64,000 nt of DNA from Rallus limicola (taxonomy: Eukaryota > Chordata > Aves > Gruiformes > Rallidae), in the NCBI GenBank assembly GCA_022605955.1, contig JAKCOZ010000314.1:1-64000 (forward strand), read 5' to 3'. The position numbers and the translations under genes are program-made. Positions within the stretch are counted from its first letter, which is position 1. Each line of letters starts with the position of its first letter. Below, piece after piece: positions 1-11,180 of this stretch. The notes beneath the pieces were generated by a model, which did not search any database, was not told the origin of the DNA, and worked only from the letters and a program-made list of their open reading frames with translations.

Positions 1-2413
1 TAAAGAAGCTAGGCCTGAAAGGCATAGCTTGTCTGAAACGTCCTAACAGGACACCCGAGCAGACCCTGTCACTTTGGCTCTCAGCCTTTTCCTTTGCCTG
101 GAAAGAGGGAACATGCCTGGAACCTCCTACGGTGCTTTTCTCGGCCCTAGCAGACTGCAGTTCAAAACATGCTAAATGTCCAGCAATAACTCCCAAAGTA
201 AAGAAGCTAGGCCTGAAAGGCATAGCTTGTCTGAAACCTCCTAACAGGACACACGAGCAGACCCTGTCACTTTGGCTCTCAGCCTTTTCCTTTGCCTGGA
301 AAGAGGGAACATGCCTGGAACCTCCTACGGTGCTTTTCTCGGCCCTAGCAGACTGCAGTTCAAAACATGCTAAACGTCCAGCAATAACTCCCAAAGTAAA
401 GAAGCTAGGCCTGAAAGGCATAGCTTGTCTGAAACCTCCTTACATGACAGACGAGCAGCCCCTGTCACTTTGGCTCTCAGCCTTTTCCTTTGCCTGGAAA
501 GAGGGAACATGCCTGGAACCTCCTACGGTGCTTTTCTCGGCCCTAGCAGACTGCAGTTCAAAACATGCTAACGTCCAGCAATAACTCCCAAAGTAAAGAA
601 GCTAGGCCTGAAAGGCATAGCTTGGTCTGAAACCTCCTACAGGACACACAAGCAGCCCCTGTCACTTTGGCTCTCAGCCTTTTCCTTTGCCTGGAAAGAG
701 GGAACATGCCTGGAACCTCCTACGGTGCTTTTCTCGGCCCTAGCAGACTGCAGTTCAAAACATGCTAAACGTCCAGCAATAACTCCCAAAGTAAAGAAGC
801 TAGGCTGAAAGGCATAGCTTGTCTAAAACCTCCTAACAGGACACACGAGCAGACCCTGTCACTTTGGCTCTCAGCCTTTTCCTTTGCCTGGAAAGAGGGA
901 ACATGCCTGGTACCTCCTACGGTGCTTTTCTCGGCCCTAGCAGACTGCAATTCAAAACATGCTAAACGTCCAGCAATAACTCCCAAAGTAAAGAAGCTAG
1001 GCCTGAAAGGCATAGCTTGTCTGAAACCTCCTAACAGGACACACGAGCAAACCCTTTCACTTTGGCTCTCAGCTTTTTCCTTTGCTTGGAAAGAGGGAAC
1101 ATGCCTGGAACCTCCTACGGTGCTTTTCCTCGGCCCTAGCAGACTGCAGCTCAAAACATGCTAAACGTCCAGCAATAACTCCCAAAGTAAAGAAGCTAGG
1201 CCTGAAAGGCATAGCTTGTCCTGTTAGGAGGTTTCAGACAAGCTATGCCTTTCAGGCCTAGCTTGTCTGAAACCTCCTAACAGGACACACGAGCAGACCC
1301 TGTCACTTTGGCTCTCAGCCTTTTCCTTTGCCTGGAAAGAGGGAACATGCCTGGAACCTCCTACGGTGCTTTTCTCGGCCCTAGCAGACTGCAGTTCAAA
1401 ACATGCTAAACGTCCAGCAATAACTCCCAAAGTAAAGAAGCTAGGCATGAAAGGCATAGCTTGTCTGAAACCTCCTAACAGGACACACGAGCAGACCCTG
1501 TCACTTTGGCTCTCAGCCTTTGCCTTTGCCTGGAAAGAGGGGAACATGCCTGGAACCTCCTACGGTGCTTTTCTCGGCCCTAGCAGGACTGCAATTCAAA
1601 ACATGCTAAACGTCCAGCAATAACTCCCAAAGTAAAGATGCTAGGCCTGAAAGGCATAGCTTGTCTGAAACCTCTAACAGGGACACACGAGCAAACCCTT
1701 TCACTTTGGCTCTCAGCTTTTTCCTTTGCTTGGAAAGAGGGAACATGCCTGGAACCTCCTACGGTGCTTTTCTCGGCCCTAGCAGACTGCAGCTCAAAAC
1801 ATGCTAAACGTCAGCAATAACTCCCAAAGTAAAGAAGCTAGCCTGAAAGGCCTAGATTGTCTGAAACCTCCTAAAAGGACACACGAGCAGACCCTGTCAC
1901 TTTGGCTCTCAGCCTTTTCCTTTGCCTGGAAAGAGGGAACATGCCTGGAACCTCCTACGGTGCTTTTCTCGGCCCTAGCATACTGCAGTTCAAAACATGC
2001 TAAACGTCCAGCAATAACTCCCAAAGTAAAGAAGCTAGGCCTGAAAGGCATAGCTTGTCTGAAACCTCCTAACATGACACACGAGCAGCCCCTGTCACTT
2101 TGGTTCTCAGCCTTTTCCTTTGCCTGGAAAGAGGGAACATGCCTGGAACCTCCTACGGTGCTTTTCTCGGCCCTAGCAGACTGCAGTTCAAAACATGCTA
2201 AACGTCCAGCAATAACTCCCAAAGTAAAGAAGCTAGGCCTGAAAGGCATAGCTTGTCTGAAACCTCCTAACAGGACACACGAGCAGCCCCTGTCACTTTG
2301 GCTCTCAGCCTTTTCCTTTGCCTGGAAAGAGGGAACATGCCTGGAACCTCCTACGGTGCTTTTCTCGGCCCTAGCAGACTGCAATTCAAAACATGCTAAA
2401 CCGTCCAGCAATA
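1..2413 (+). repeat. Degenerate left edge of domain 1 with many small indels
   Basis: About 12 monomers that keep the domain 1 type but contain roughly ten single-base indels. Examples are a shortened 'catgctaacgtcc' near 570, an extra g in 'gcttggtctg' near 624, 'gctaggctg' near 804, 'cttttcctcgg' near 1126, an extra g in 'agcaggactgc' near 1584, 'cctctaacagggac' near 1674, 'aacgtcagc' near 1812 and 'taaaccgtcc' near 2401. These break the open frame repeatedly, whereas the next 7 kb has only one such change. The region also contains the fold-back hairpin at 1219-1285. Sequence left of the window is unknown, so this may or may not be the end of the array. Confidence 0.8.
1219..1285 (+). repeat. 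Fold-back hairpin, 26-15-26 bp, with flipped spacer
   Basis: Positions 1219-1244 are the perfect reverse complement of 1260-1285 (26 bp, the 'cttgtctgaaacctcctaac' part of the monomer). The spacer is 1245-1259, atgcctttcaggcct. The normal direct sequence here would be aggcctgaaaggcat, so this spacer is exactly inverted relative to the other three hairpins. The inverted stretch is therefore 41 bp (1219-1259). It also pairs with the normal sequence just upstream (1198-1218 with 1239-1259). The monomer is 47 bp longer than 198, the same gain as in the other three hairpins. The upstream monomer carries the 'ctgcagctc' variant (near 1148). Confidence 0.92.
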
Positions 2414-2513
2414 ACTCCCAAAGTAAAGAAGCTAGGCCTGAAAGGCATAGCTTGTCTGAAACCTCCTAACAGGACACACGAGCAAACCCTTTCACTTTGG
2501 CTCTCAGCTTTTT

Positions 2514-3900
2514 CCTTTCCTTGGAAAGAGGGAACATGCCTGGAACCTCCTACGGTGCTTTTCTCGGCCCTAGCAGACTGCAGCTCAAAACATGCTAAAC
2601 GTCCAGCAATAACTCCCAAAGTAAAGAAGCTAGGCCTGAAAGGCATAGCTTGTCTGAAACCTCCTAACAGGACACCCGAGCAGACCCTGTCACTTTGGCT
2701 CTCAGCCTTTTCCTTTGCCTGGAAAGAGGGAACATGCCTGGAACCTCCTACGGTGCTTTTCTCGGCCCTAGCAGACTGCAGTTCAAAACATGCTAAACGT
2801 CCAGCAATAACTCCCAAAGTAAAGAAGCTAGGCCTGAAAGGCATAGCTTGTCTGAAACCTCCTAACAGGACACCCGAGCAGACCCTGTCACTTTGGCTCT
2901 CAGCCTTTTCCTTTGCCTGGAAAGAGGGAACATGCCTGGAACCTCCTACGGTGCTTTTCTCGGCCCTAGCAGACTGCAGTTCAAAACATGCTAAACGTCC
3001 AGCAATAACTCCCAAAGTAAAGAAGCTAGGCCTGAAAGGCATAGCTTGTCTGAAACCTCCTAACAGGACACACGAGCAGACCCTGTCACTTTGGCTCTCA
3101 GCCTTTTCCTTTGCCTGGAAAGAGGGAACATGCCTGGAACCTCCTACGGTGCTTTTCTCGGCCCTAGCAGACTGCAGTTCAAAACATGCTAAACGTCCAG
3201 CAATAACTCCCAAAGTAAAGAAGCTAGGCCTGAAAGGCATAGCTTGTCTGAAACCTCCTAACAGGACACCCGAGCAGCCCCTGTCACTTTGGCTCTCAGC
3301 CTTTTCCTTTGCCTGGAAAGAGGGAACATGCCTGGAACCTCCTACGGTGCTTTTCTCGGCCCTAGCAGACTGCAGTTCAAAACATGCTAAACGTCCAGCA
3401 ATAACTCCCAAAGTAAAGAAGCTAGGCCTGAAAGGCATAGCTTGTCTGAAACCTCCTAACAGGACACACGAGCAGACCCTGTCACTTTGGCTCTCAGCCT
3501 TTTCCTTTGCCTGGAAAGAGGGAACATGCCTGGAACCTCCTACGGTGCTTTTCTCGGCCCTAGCAGACTGCAGTTCAAAACATGCTAAACGTCCAGCAAT
3601 AACTCCCAAAGTAAAGAAGCTAGGCCTGAAAGGCATAGCTTGTCTAAAACCTCCTAACAGGACACACAAGCAGACCCTGTCACTTTGGCTCTCAGCCTTT
3701 TCCTTTGCCTGGAAAGAGGGGAACATGCCTGGAACCTCCTACGGTGCTTTTCTCGGCCCTAGCAGACTGCAATTCAAAACATGCTAAACGTCCAGCAATA
3801 ACTCCCAAAGTAAAGAAGCTAGGCCTGAAAGGCATAGCTTGTCTGAAACCTCCTAACAGGACACACGAGCAAACCCTTTCACTTTGGCTCTCAGCTTTTT
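2514..3900 (+). repeat. Domain 1 higher-order repeat unit A, copy 1 (7 monomers)
   Basis: This unit starts at the marker 'cctttccttgg', which occurs in one monomer per unit (2514, 3901, 5485, 6871). It is 1,387 bp, seven monomers plus one extra g in 'gaggggaac' near 3718. In order, the monomers carry: acacacgagcaaac with the marker; acacccgagcagac; acacccgagcagac; acacacgagcagac; acacccgagcagcc; acacacgagcagac; acacacaagcagac, followed by ctgcaattc. The same order recurs in the unit at 5485. Confidence 0.82.
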
Positions 3901-5484
3901 CCTTTCCTTGGAAAGAGGGAACATGCCTGGAACCTCCTACGGTGCTTTTCTCGGCCCTAGCAGACTGCAGCTCAAAACATGCTAAACGTCCAGCAATAAC
4001 TCCCAAAGTAAAGAAGCTAGGCCTGAAAGGCATAGCTTGTCTGAAACCTCCTAACAGGACACCCGAGCAGACCCTGTCACTTTGGCTCTCAGCCTTTTCC
4101 TTTGCCTGGAAAGAGGGAACATGCCTGGAACCTCCTACGGTGCTTTTCTCGGCCCTAGCAGACTGCAGTTCAAAACATGCTAAACGTCCAGCAATAACTC
4201 CCAAAGTAAAGAAGCTAGGACTGAAAGGCATAGCTTGTCTGAAACCTCCTAACAGGACACACGAGCAGACCCTGTCACTTTGGCTCTCAGCCTTTTCCTT
4301 TGCCTGGAAAGAGGGAACATGCCTGGAACCTCCTACGGTGCTTTTCTCGGCCCTAGCAGACTGCAGTTCAAAACATGCTAAACGTCCAGCAATAACTCCC
4401 AAAGTAAAGAAGCTAGGCCTGAAAGGCATAGCTTGTCTGAAACCTCCTAACAGGACACACGAGCAGACCCTGTCACTTTGGCTCTCAGCCTTTTCCTTTG
4501 CCTGGAAAGAGGGAACATGCCTGGAACCTCCTACGGTGCTTTTCTCGGCCCTAGCAGACTGCAGTTCAAAACATGCTAAACGTCCAGCAATAACTCCCAA
4601 AGTAAAGAAGCTAGGCCTGAAAGGCATAGCTTGTCTGAAACCTCCTAACAGGACACCCGAGCAGCCCCTGTCACTTTGGCTCTCAGCCTTTTCCTTTGCC
4701 TGGAAAGAGGGAACATGCCTGGAACCTCCTACGGTGCTTTTCTCGGCCCTAGCAGACTGCAGTTCAAAACATGCTAAACGTCCAGCAATAACTCCCAAAG
4801 TAAAGAAGCTAGGCCTGAAAGGCATAGCTTGTCTGAAACCTCCTAACAGGACACACGAGCAGACCCTGTCACTTTGGCTCTCAGCCTTTTCCTTTGCCTG
4901 GAAAGAGGGAACATGCCTGGAACCTCCTACGGTGCTTTTCTCGGCCCTAGCAGACTGCAGTTCAAAACATGCTAAACGTCCAGCAATAACTCCCAAAGTA
5001 AAGAAGCTAGGCCTGAAAGGCATAGCTTGTCTGAAACCTCCTAACAGGACACACGAGCAGCCCCTGTCACTTTGGCTCTCAGCCTTTTCCTTTGCCTGGA
5101 AAGAGGGAACATGCCTGGAACCTCCTACGGTGCTTTTCTCGGCCCTAGCAGACTGCAGTTCAAAACATGCTAAACGTCCAGCAATAACTCCCAAAGTAAA
5201 GAAGCTAGGCCTGAAAGGCATAGCTTGTCTGAAACCTCCTAACAGGACACACGAGCAGCCCCTGTCACTTTGGCTCTCAGCCTTTTCCTTTGCCTGGAAA
5301 GAGGGAACATGCCTGGAACCTCCTACGGTGCTTTTCTCGGCCCTAGCAGACTGCAATTCAAAACATGCTAAACGTCCAGCAATAACTCCCAAAGTAAAGA
5401 AGCTAGGCCTGAAAGGCATAGCTTGTCTGAAACCTCCTAACAGGACACACGAGCAAACCCTTTCACTTTGGCTCTCAGCTTTTT
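3901..5484 (+). repeat. Domain 1 higher-order repeat unit B, copy 1 (8 monomers)
   Basis: This unit is 1,584 bp, eight monomers. It opens with the same marker monomer and 'acacccgagcagac' monomer as unit A. The third monomer is 'acacacgagcagac' rather than 'acacccgag', and the unit ends with two 'acacacgagcagcc' monomers, the second with ctgcaattc. The unit at 6871 starts with the same order, so units alternate A, B, A, B. Confidence 0.8.
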
Positions 5485-6870
5485 CCTTTCCTTGGAAAGA
5501 GGGAACATGCCTGGAACCTCCTACGGTGCTTTTCTCGGCCCTAGCAGACTGCAGCTCAAAACATGCTAAACGTCCAGCAATAACTCCCAAAGTAAAGAAG
5601 CTAGGCCTGAAAGGCATAGCTTGTCTGAAACCTCCTAACAGGACACCCGAGCAGACCCTGTCACTTTGGCTCTCAGCCTTTTCCTTTGCCTGGAAAGAGG
5701 GAACATGCCTGGAACCTCCTACGGTGCTTTTCTCGGCCCTAGCAGACTGCAGTTCAAAACATGCTAAACGTCCAGCAATAACTCCCAAAGTAAAGAAGCT
5801 AGGCCTGAAAGGCATAGCTTGTCTGAAACCTCCTAACAGGACACCCGAGCAGACCCTGTCACTTTGGCTCTCAGCCTTTTCCTTTGCCTTGAAAGAGGGA
5901 ACATGCCTGGAACCTCCTACGGTGCTTTTCTCGGCCCTAGCAGACTGCAGTTCAAAACATGCTAAACGTCCAGCAATAACTCCCAAAGTAAAGAAGCTAG
6001 GCCTGAAAGGCATAGCTTGTCTGAAACCTCCTAACAGGACACACGAGCAGACCCTGTCACTTTGGCTCTCAGCCTTTTCCTTTGCCTGGAAAGAGGGAAC
6101 ATGCCTGGAACCTCCTACGGTGCTTTTCTCGGCCCTAGCAGACTGCAGTTCAAAACATGCTAAATGTCCAGCAATAACTCCCAAAGTAAAGAAGCTAGGC
6201 CTGAAAGGCATAGCTTGTCTGAAACCTCCTAACAGGACACCCGAGCAGCCCCTGTCACTTTGGCTCTCAGCCTTTTCCTTTGCCTGGAAAGAGGGAACAT
6301 GCCTGGAACCTCCTACGGTGCTTTTCTCGGCCCTAGCAGACTGCAGTTCAAAACATGCTAAACGTCCAGCAATAACTCCCAAAGTAAAGAAGCTAGGCCT
6401 GAAAGGCATAGCTTGTCTGAAACCTCCTAACAGGACACACGAGCAGACCCTGTCACTTTGGCTCTCAGCCTTTTCCTTTGCCTGGAAAGAGGGAACATGC
6501 CTGGAACCTCCTACGGTGCTTTTCTCGGCCCTAGCAGACTGCAGTTCAAAACATGCTAAACGTCCAGCAATAACTCCCAAAGTAAAGAAGCTAGGCCTGA
6601 AAGGCATAGCTTGTCTAAAACCTCCTAACAGGACACACAAGCAGACCCTGTCACTTTGGCTCTCAGCCTTTTCCTTTGCCTGGAAAGAGGGAACATGCCT
6701 GGAACCTCCTACGGTGCTTTTCTCGGCCCTAGCAGACTGCAATTCAAAACATGCTAAACGTCCAGCAATAACTCCCAAAGTAAAGAAGCTAGGCCTGAAA
6801 GGCATAGCTTGTCTGAAACCTCCTAACAGGACACACGAGCAAACCCTTTCACTTTGGCTCTCAGCTTTTT
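5485..6870 (+). repeat. Domain 1 higher-order repeat unit A, copy 2 (7 monomers)
   Basis: This unit is 1,386 bp, seven monomers, in the same variant order as the unit at 2514. It lies 2,971 bp downstream of that unit (15 monomers plus the one-base insertion). Private changes seen by eye include 'gccttgaaag' near 5888 and 'taaatgtcc' near 6165; the latter is a CpG-to-TpG change. Confidence 0.82.
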
Positions 6871-8256
6871 CCTTTCCTTGGAAAGAGGGAACATGCCTGG
6901 AACCTCCTACGGTGCTTTTCTCGGCCCTAGCAGACTGCAGCTCAAAACATGCTAAACGTCCAGCAATAACTCCCAAAGTAAAGAAGCTAGGCCTGAAAGG
7001 CATAGCTTGTCTGAAACCTCCTAACAGGACACCCGAGCAGACCCTGTCACTTTGGCTCTCAGCCTTTTCCTTTGCCTGGAAAGAGGGAACATGCCTGGAA
7101 CCTCCTACGGTGCTTTTCTCGGCCCTAGCAGACTGCAGTTCAAAACATGCTAAACGTCCAGCAATAACTCCCAAAGTAAAGAAGCTAGGCCTGAAAGGCA
7201 TAGCTTGTCTGAAACCTCCTAACAGGACACACGAGCAGACCCTGTCACTTTGGCTCTCAGCCTTTTCCTTTGCCTGGAAAGAGGGAACATGCCTGGAACC
7301 TCCTACGGTGCTTTTCTCGGCCCTAGCAGACTGCAGTTCAAAACATGCTAAACGTCCAGCAATAACTCCCAAAGTAAAGAAGCTAGGCCTGAAAGGCATA
7401 GCTTGTCTGAAACCTCCTAACAGGACACACGAGCAGACCCTGTCACTTTGGCTCTCAGCCTTTTCCTTTGCCTGGAAAGAGGGAACATGCCTGGAACCTC
7501 CTACGGTGCTTTTCTCGGCCCTAGCAGACTGCAGTTCAAAACATGCTAAACGTCCAGCAATAACTCCCAAAGTAAAGAAGCTAGGCCTGAAAGGCATAGC
7601 TTGTCTGAAACCTCCTAACAGGACACCCGAGCAGCCCCTGTCACTTTGGCTCTCAGCCTTTTCCTTTGCCTGGAAAGAGGGAACATGCCTGGAACCTCCT
7701 ACGGTGCTTTTCTCGGCCCTAGCAGACTGCAGTTCAAAACATGCTAAACGTCCAGCAATAACTCCCAAAGTAAAGAAGCTAGGCCTGAAAGGCATAGCTT
7801 GTCTGAAACCTCCTAACAGGACACACGAGCAGACCCTGTCACTTTGGCTCTCAGCCTTTTCCTTTGCCTGGAAAGAGGGAACATGCCTGGAACCTCCTAC
7901 GGTGCTTTTCTCGGCCCTAGCAGACTGCAGTTCAAAACATGCTAAACGTCCAGCAATAACTCCCAAAGTAAAGAAGCTAGGCCTGAAAGGCATTTCTTGT
8001 CTGAAACCTCCTAACAGGACACACGAGCAGACCCTGTCACTTTGGCTCTCAGCCTTTTCCTTTGCCTGGAAAGAGGGAACATGCCTGGAACCTCCTACGG
8101 TGCTTTTCTCGGCCCTAGCAGACTGCAGTTCAAAACATGCTAAACGTCCAGCAATAACTCCCAAAGTAAAGAAGCTAGGCCTGAAAGGCATAGCTTGTCT
8201 GAAACCTCCTAACAGGACACACGAGCAGCCCCTGTCACTTTGGCTCTCAGCCTTTT
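6871..8256 (+). repeat. Domain 1 higher-order repeat unit B, copy 2 (partial)
   Basis: Starts with the 'cctttccttgg' marker monomer and follows unit B for its first six monomers (marker, acacccgagcagac, two acacacgagcagac, acacccgagcagcc, acacacgagcagac). It then diverges, with 'ggcatttcttg' near 7994 and different trailing monomers. No marker monomer follows, so the right end given here is set only by the expected unit length. Confidence 0.65.
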
Positions 8257-9583
8257 CCTTTGCCTGGAAAGAGGGAACATGCCTGGAACCTCCTACGGTG
8301 CTTTTCTCGGCCCTAGCACACTGCAGTTCAAAACATGCTAAACGTCCAGCAATAACTCCCAAAGTAAAGAAGCTAGGCCTGAAAGGCATAGCTTGTCTGA
8401 AACCTCCTAACAGGACACACGAGCAGACCCTGTCACTTTGGCTCTCAGCCTTTTCCTTTGCCTGGAAAGAGGGAACATGCCTGGAACCTCCTACGGTGCT
8501 TTTCTCTGCCCTAGCAGACTGCAGTTCAAAACATGCTAAACGTCCAGCAATAACTCCCAAAGTAAAGAAGCTAGGCCTGAAAGGCATAGCTTGTCTGAAA
8601 CCTCCTAAGAGGACACACGAGCAGACCCTGTCACTTTGGCTCTCAGCCTTTTCCTTTGCCTGGAAAGAGGGAACATGCCTGGAACCTCCTACGGTGCTTT
8701 TCTCGGCCCTAGAAGACTGCAATTCAAAACATGCTAAACGTCCAGCAATAACACCCAAAGTAAAGAAGCTAGGCCTGAAAGGCATAGCTTGTCTGAAACC
8801 TCCTAACATGACACACGAGCAGCCCCTGTCACTTTGGTTCTCAGCCTTTTCCTTTGCCTGGAAAGAGGGAACATGCCTGGAACCTCCTACGGTGCTTTTC
8901 TCGGCCCTAGCAGACTGCAGTTCAAAACATGCTAAACGTCCAGCAATAACTCCCAAAGTAAAGAAGCTAGGCCTGAAAGGCATAGCTTGTCTGAAACCTC
9001 CTAACAGGACACACGAGCAGCCCCTGTCACTTTGGCTCTCAGCCTTTTCCTTTGCCTGGAAAGAGGGAACATGCCTGGAACCTCCTACGGTGCTTTTCTC
9101 GGCCCTAGCAGACTGCAGTTCAAAACATGCTAAACGTCCAGCAATAACTCCCAAAGTAAAGAAGCTAGGCCTGAAAGGCATAGCTTGTCTGAAACCTCCT
9201 AACAGGACACACAAGCAGACCCTGTCACTTTGGCTCTCAGCCTTTTCCTTTGCCTGGAAAGAGGGAACATGCCTGGAACCTCCTACGGTGCTTTTCTCGG
9301 CCCTAGCAGACTGAAATTCAAAACATGCTAAACGTCCAGCAATAACTCCCAAAGTAAAGAAGCTAGGCCTGAAAGGCATAGCTTGTCTGAAACCTCCTAA
9401 CAGGACACACGAGCAAACCCTTTCACTTTGACTCTCAGCTTTTTCCTTTGCTTGGAAAGAGGGAACATGCCTGGAACCTCCTACGGTGCTTTTCTCGGCC
9501 CTAGCAGACTGCAGCTCAAAACATGCTAAACGTCCAGCAATAACTCCCAAAGTAAAGAAGCTAGGCCTGAAAGGCAAAGCTTG
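8257..9583 (+). repeat. Domain 1 monomers without the unit marker
   Basis: About seven ordinary domain 1 monomers with private variants: 'ctagcacactgc' near 8317, 'ttctctgcc' near 8506 (CpG lost), 'cctaagagg' near 8608, 'ctagaagac' near 8711 and 'aacatgacacacgag' near 8806. A 'ctgaaattc' change near 9313 destroys the PstI site and stops the long plus-strand frame. The last monomer carries 'cctttgcttgg' and 'ctgcagctc', as does the monomer upstream of the hairpin at 1219. Confidence 0.75.
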
Positions 9584-9650
9584 TCCTGTTAGGAGGTTTC
9601 AGACAAGCTAGGACTGAAATGCATAGCTTGTCTGAAACCTCCTAACAGGA
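9584..9650 (+). repeat. Fold-back hairpin, 26-15-26 bp, normal spacer
   Basis: Positions 9584-9609 are the reverse complement of 9625-9650. The spacer 9610-9624 reads aggactgaaatgcat, in the normal direct orientation. The spacer has the 'aggactg' form that is typical of domain 2, although the flanks are domain 1. The upstream monomer has 'ggcaaagcttg' and 'ctgcagctc'. The insertion adds 47 bp (26 bp inverted plus 21 bp direct). Confidence 0.92.
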
Positions 9651-9828
9651 CACCCGAGCAGACCCTGTCACTTTGGCTCTCAGCCTTTTCCTTTGCCTGG
9701 AAAGAGGGAACATGCCTGGAACCTCCTACGGTGCTTTTCTCGGCCCTAGCAGACTGCAGTTCAAAACAAGCTAAACGTCCAGCAATAACTCCCAAAGTAA
9801 AGAAGCTAGGCATGAAAGGCATAGCTTG

Positions 9829-9895
9829 TCCTGTTAGGAGGTTTCAGACAAGCTAGGCCTGAAAGGCATAGCTTGTCTGAAACCTCCTAACAGGA
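9829..9895 (+). repeat. Fold-back hairpin, 26-15-26 bp, normal spacer
   Basis: Positions 9829-9854 are the reverse complement of 9870-9895, with the spacer 9855-9869 reading aggcctgaaaggcat. It lies 245 bp (198 + 47) after the hairpin at 9584, so a single monomer separates the two. That monomer has 'caaaacaagct' in place of 'caaaacatgct' near 9767. Confidence 0.92.
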
Positions 9896-10569
9896 CACAC
9901 GAGCAGACCCTGTCACTTTGGCTCTCAGCCTTTTCCTTTGCCTGGAAAGAGGGAACATGCCTGGAACCTCCTACGGTGCTTTTCTCGGCCCTAGCAGACT
10001 GCAGTTCAAAACATGCTAAACGTCCAGCAATAACTCCCAAAGTAAAGAAGCTAGGCCTGAAAGGCATAGCTTGTCTGAAACCTCCTAACAGGACACACGA
10101 GCAGCCCCTGTCACTTTGGCTCTCAGCCTTTTCCTTTGCCTGGAAAGAGGGAACATGCCTGGAACCTCCTACGGTGCTTTTCTCGGCCCTAGCAGACTGC
10201 AGTTCAAAACATGCTAAACGTCCAGCAATAACTCCCAAAGTATAGAAGCTAGGCCTGAAAGGCATAGCTTGTCTGAAACCTCCTAACAGGACACACGAGC
10301 AGACCCTGTCACTTTGGCTCTCAGCCTTTTCCTTTGCCTGGAAAGAGGGAACATGCCTGGAACCTCCTACGGTGCTTTTCTCGGCCCTAGCAGACTGCAG
10401 TTCAAAACATGCTAAACGTCCAGCAATAACTCCCAAAGTAAAGAAGCTAGGCCTGAAAGGCATAGCTTGTCTGAAACCTCCTATCAGGACACCCGAGCAG
10501 ACCCTGTCACTTTGGCTCTCAGCCTTTTCCTTTGCCTGGAAAGAGGGAACATGCCTGGAACCTCCTACG

Positions 10570-11180
10570 GTGCTTTTCCTCGGCCTAGCAGACTGCAGTT
10601 CAAAACATGCTAAAACCGTCCAGCAATAACTCCCAAAGTAAAGAAGCTAGGCCCTGAAAGGCATAGCTTGTCTGAAACCTCCTAAAGGACACATGAGCAG
10701 CACCTGTCACTTTGGCTCTCAGCCTTTTCCTTTGCCAGGAAAGAGGGAACATGCCTGGAACCTCCTACGGTGCTTTTCTCGGCCCTAGCAGACTGCAGTT
10801 CAAAACATGCTAAACGTCCAGCAATAACTCCCAAATTAAAGAAGCTAGGCCTGAAAGGCATAGCTTGTCTGAACCTCCTAACAGGACACACGAGCAGACC
10901 CTGTCACTTTGGCTCTCAGCCTTTTCCTTTGCCTGGAAAGAGGGAACATGCCTGGAACCTCCTACGTGCTTTTCTCGGCCCTAGCAGACTGCAGTCAAAA
11001 CATGCTAAACGTCCAGCAATAACTCCCAAGTATAGAAGCTAGGCCTGAAAGGCATAGCTTGTCTGAACCTCCTAACAGGACACACCCGAGCAGACCCTGT
11101 CACTTTGGCTCTCAGGCCTTTTCCTTTGCCTGGAAAGAGGGAACATGCCTGGAACCTCCTACGGTGCTTTTCTCCGCGCC
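10570..11180 (+). repeat. Indel-dense stretch in the right edge of domain 1
   Basis: Three monomers with about thirteen 1-2 bp indels in roughly 600 bp. Examples are 'cctcggcctag' near 10578, 'taaaaccgtcc' near 10612, 'aggccctg' near 10650, 'cctaaagg' near 10682, 'ctgaacctcc' near 10872 and 11065, 'cctacgtgc' near 10966, 'gcagtcaaaac' near 10992, 'cccaagtatag' near 11027, 'acacacccgag' near 11083, 'caggcctttt' near 11116 and 'ctccgcgccc' near 11174. Many are single-base changes in short homopolymers. The flanking monomers are clean. This may be real decay or a local consensus error. Confidence 0.85.
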
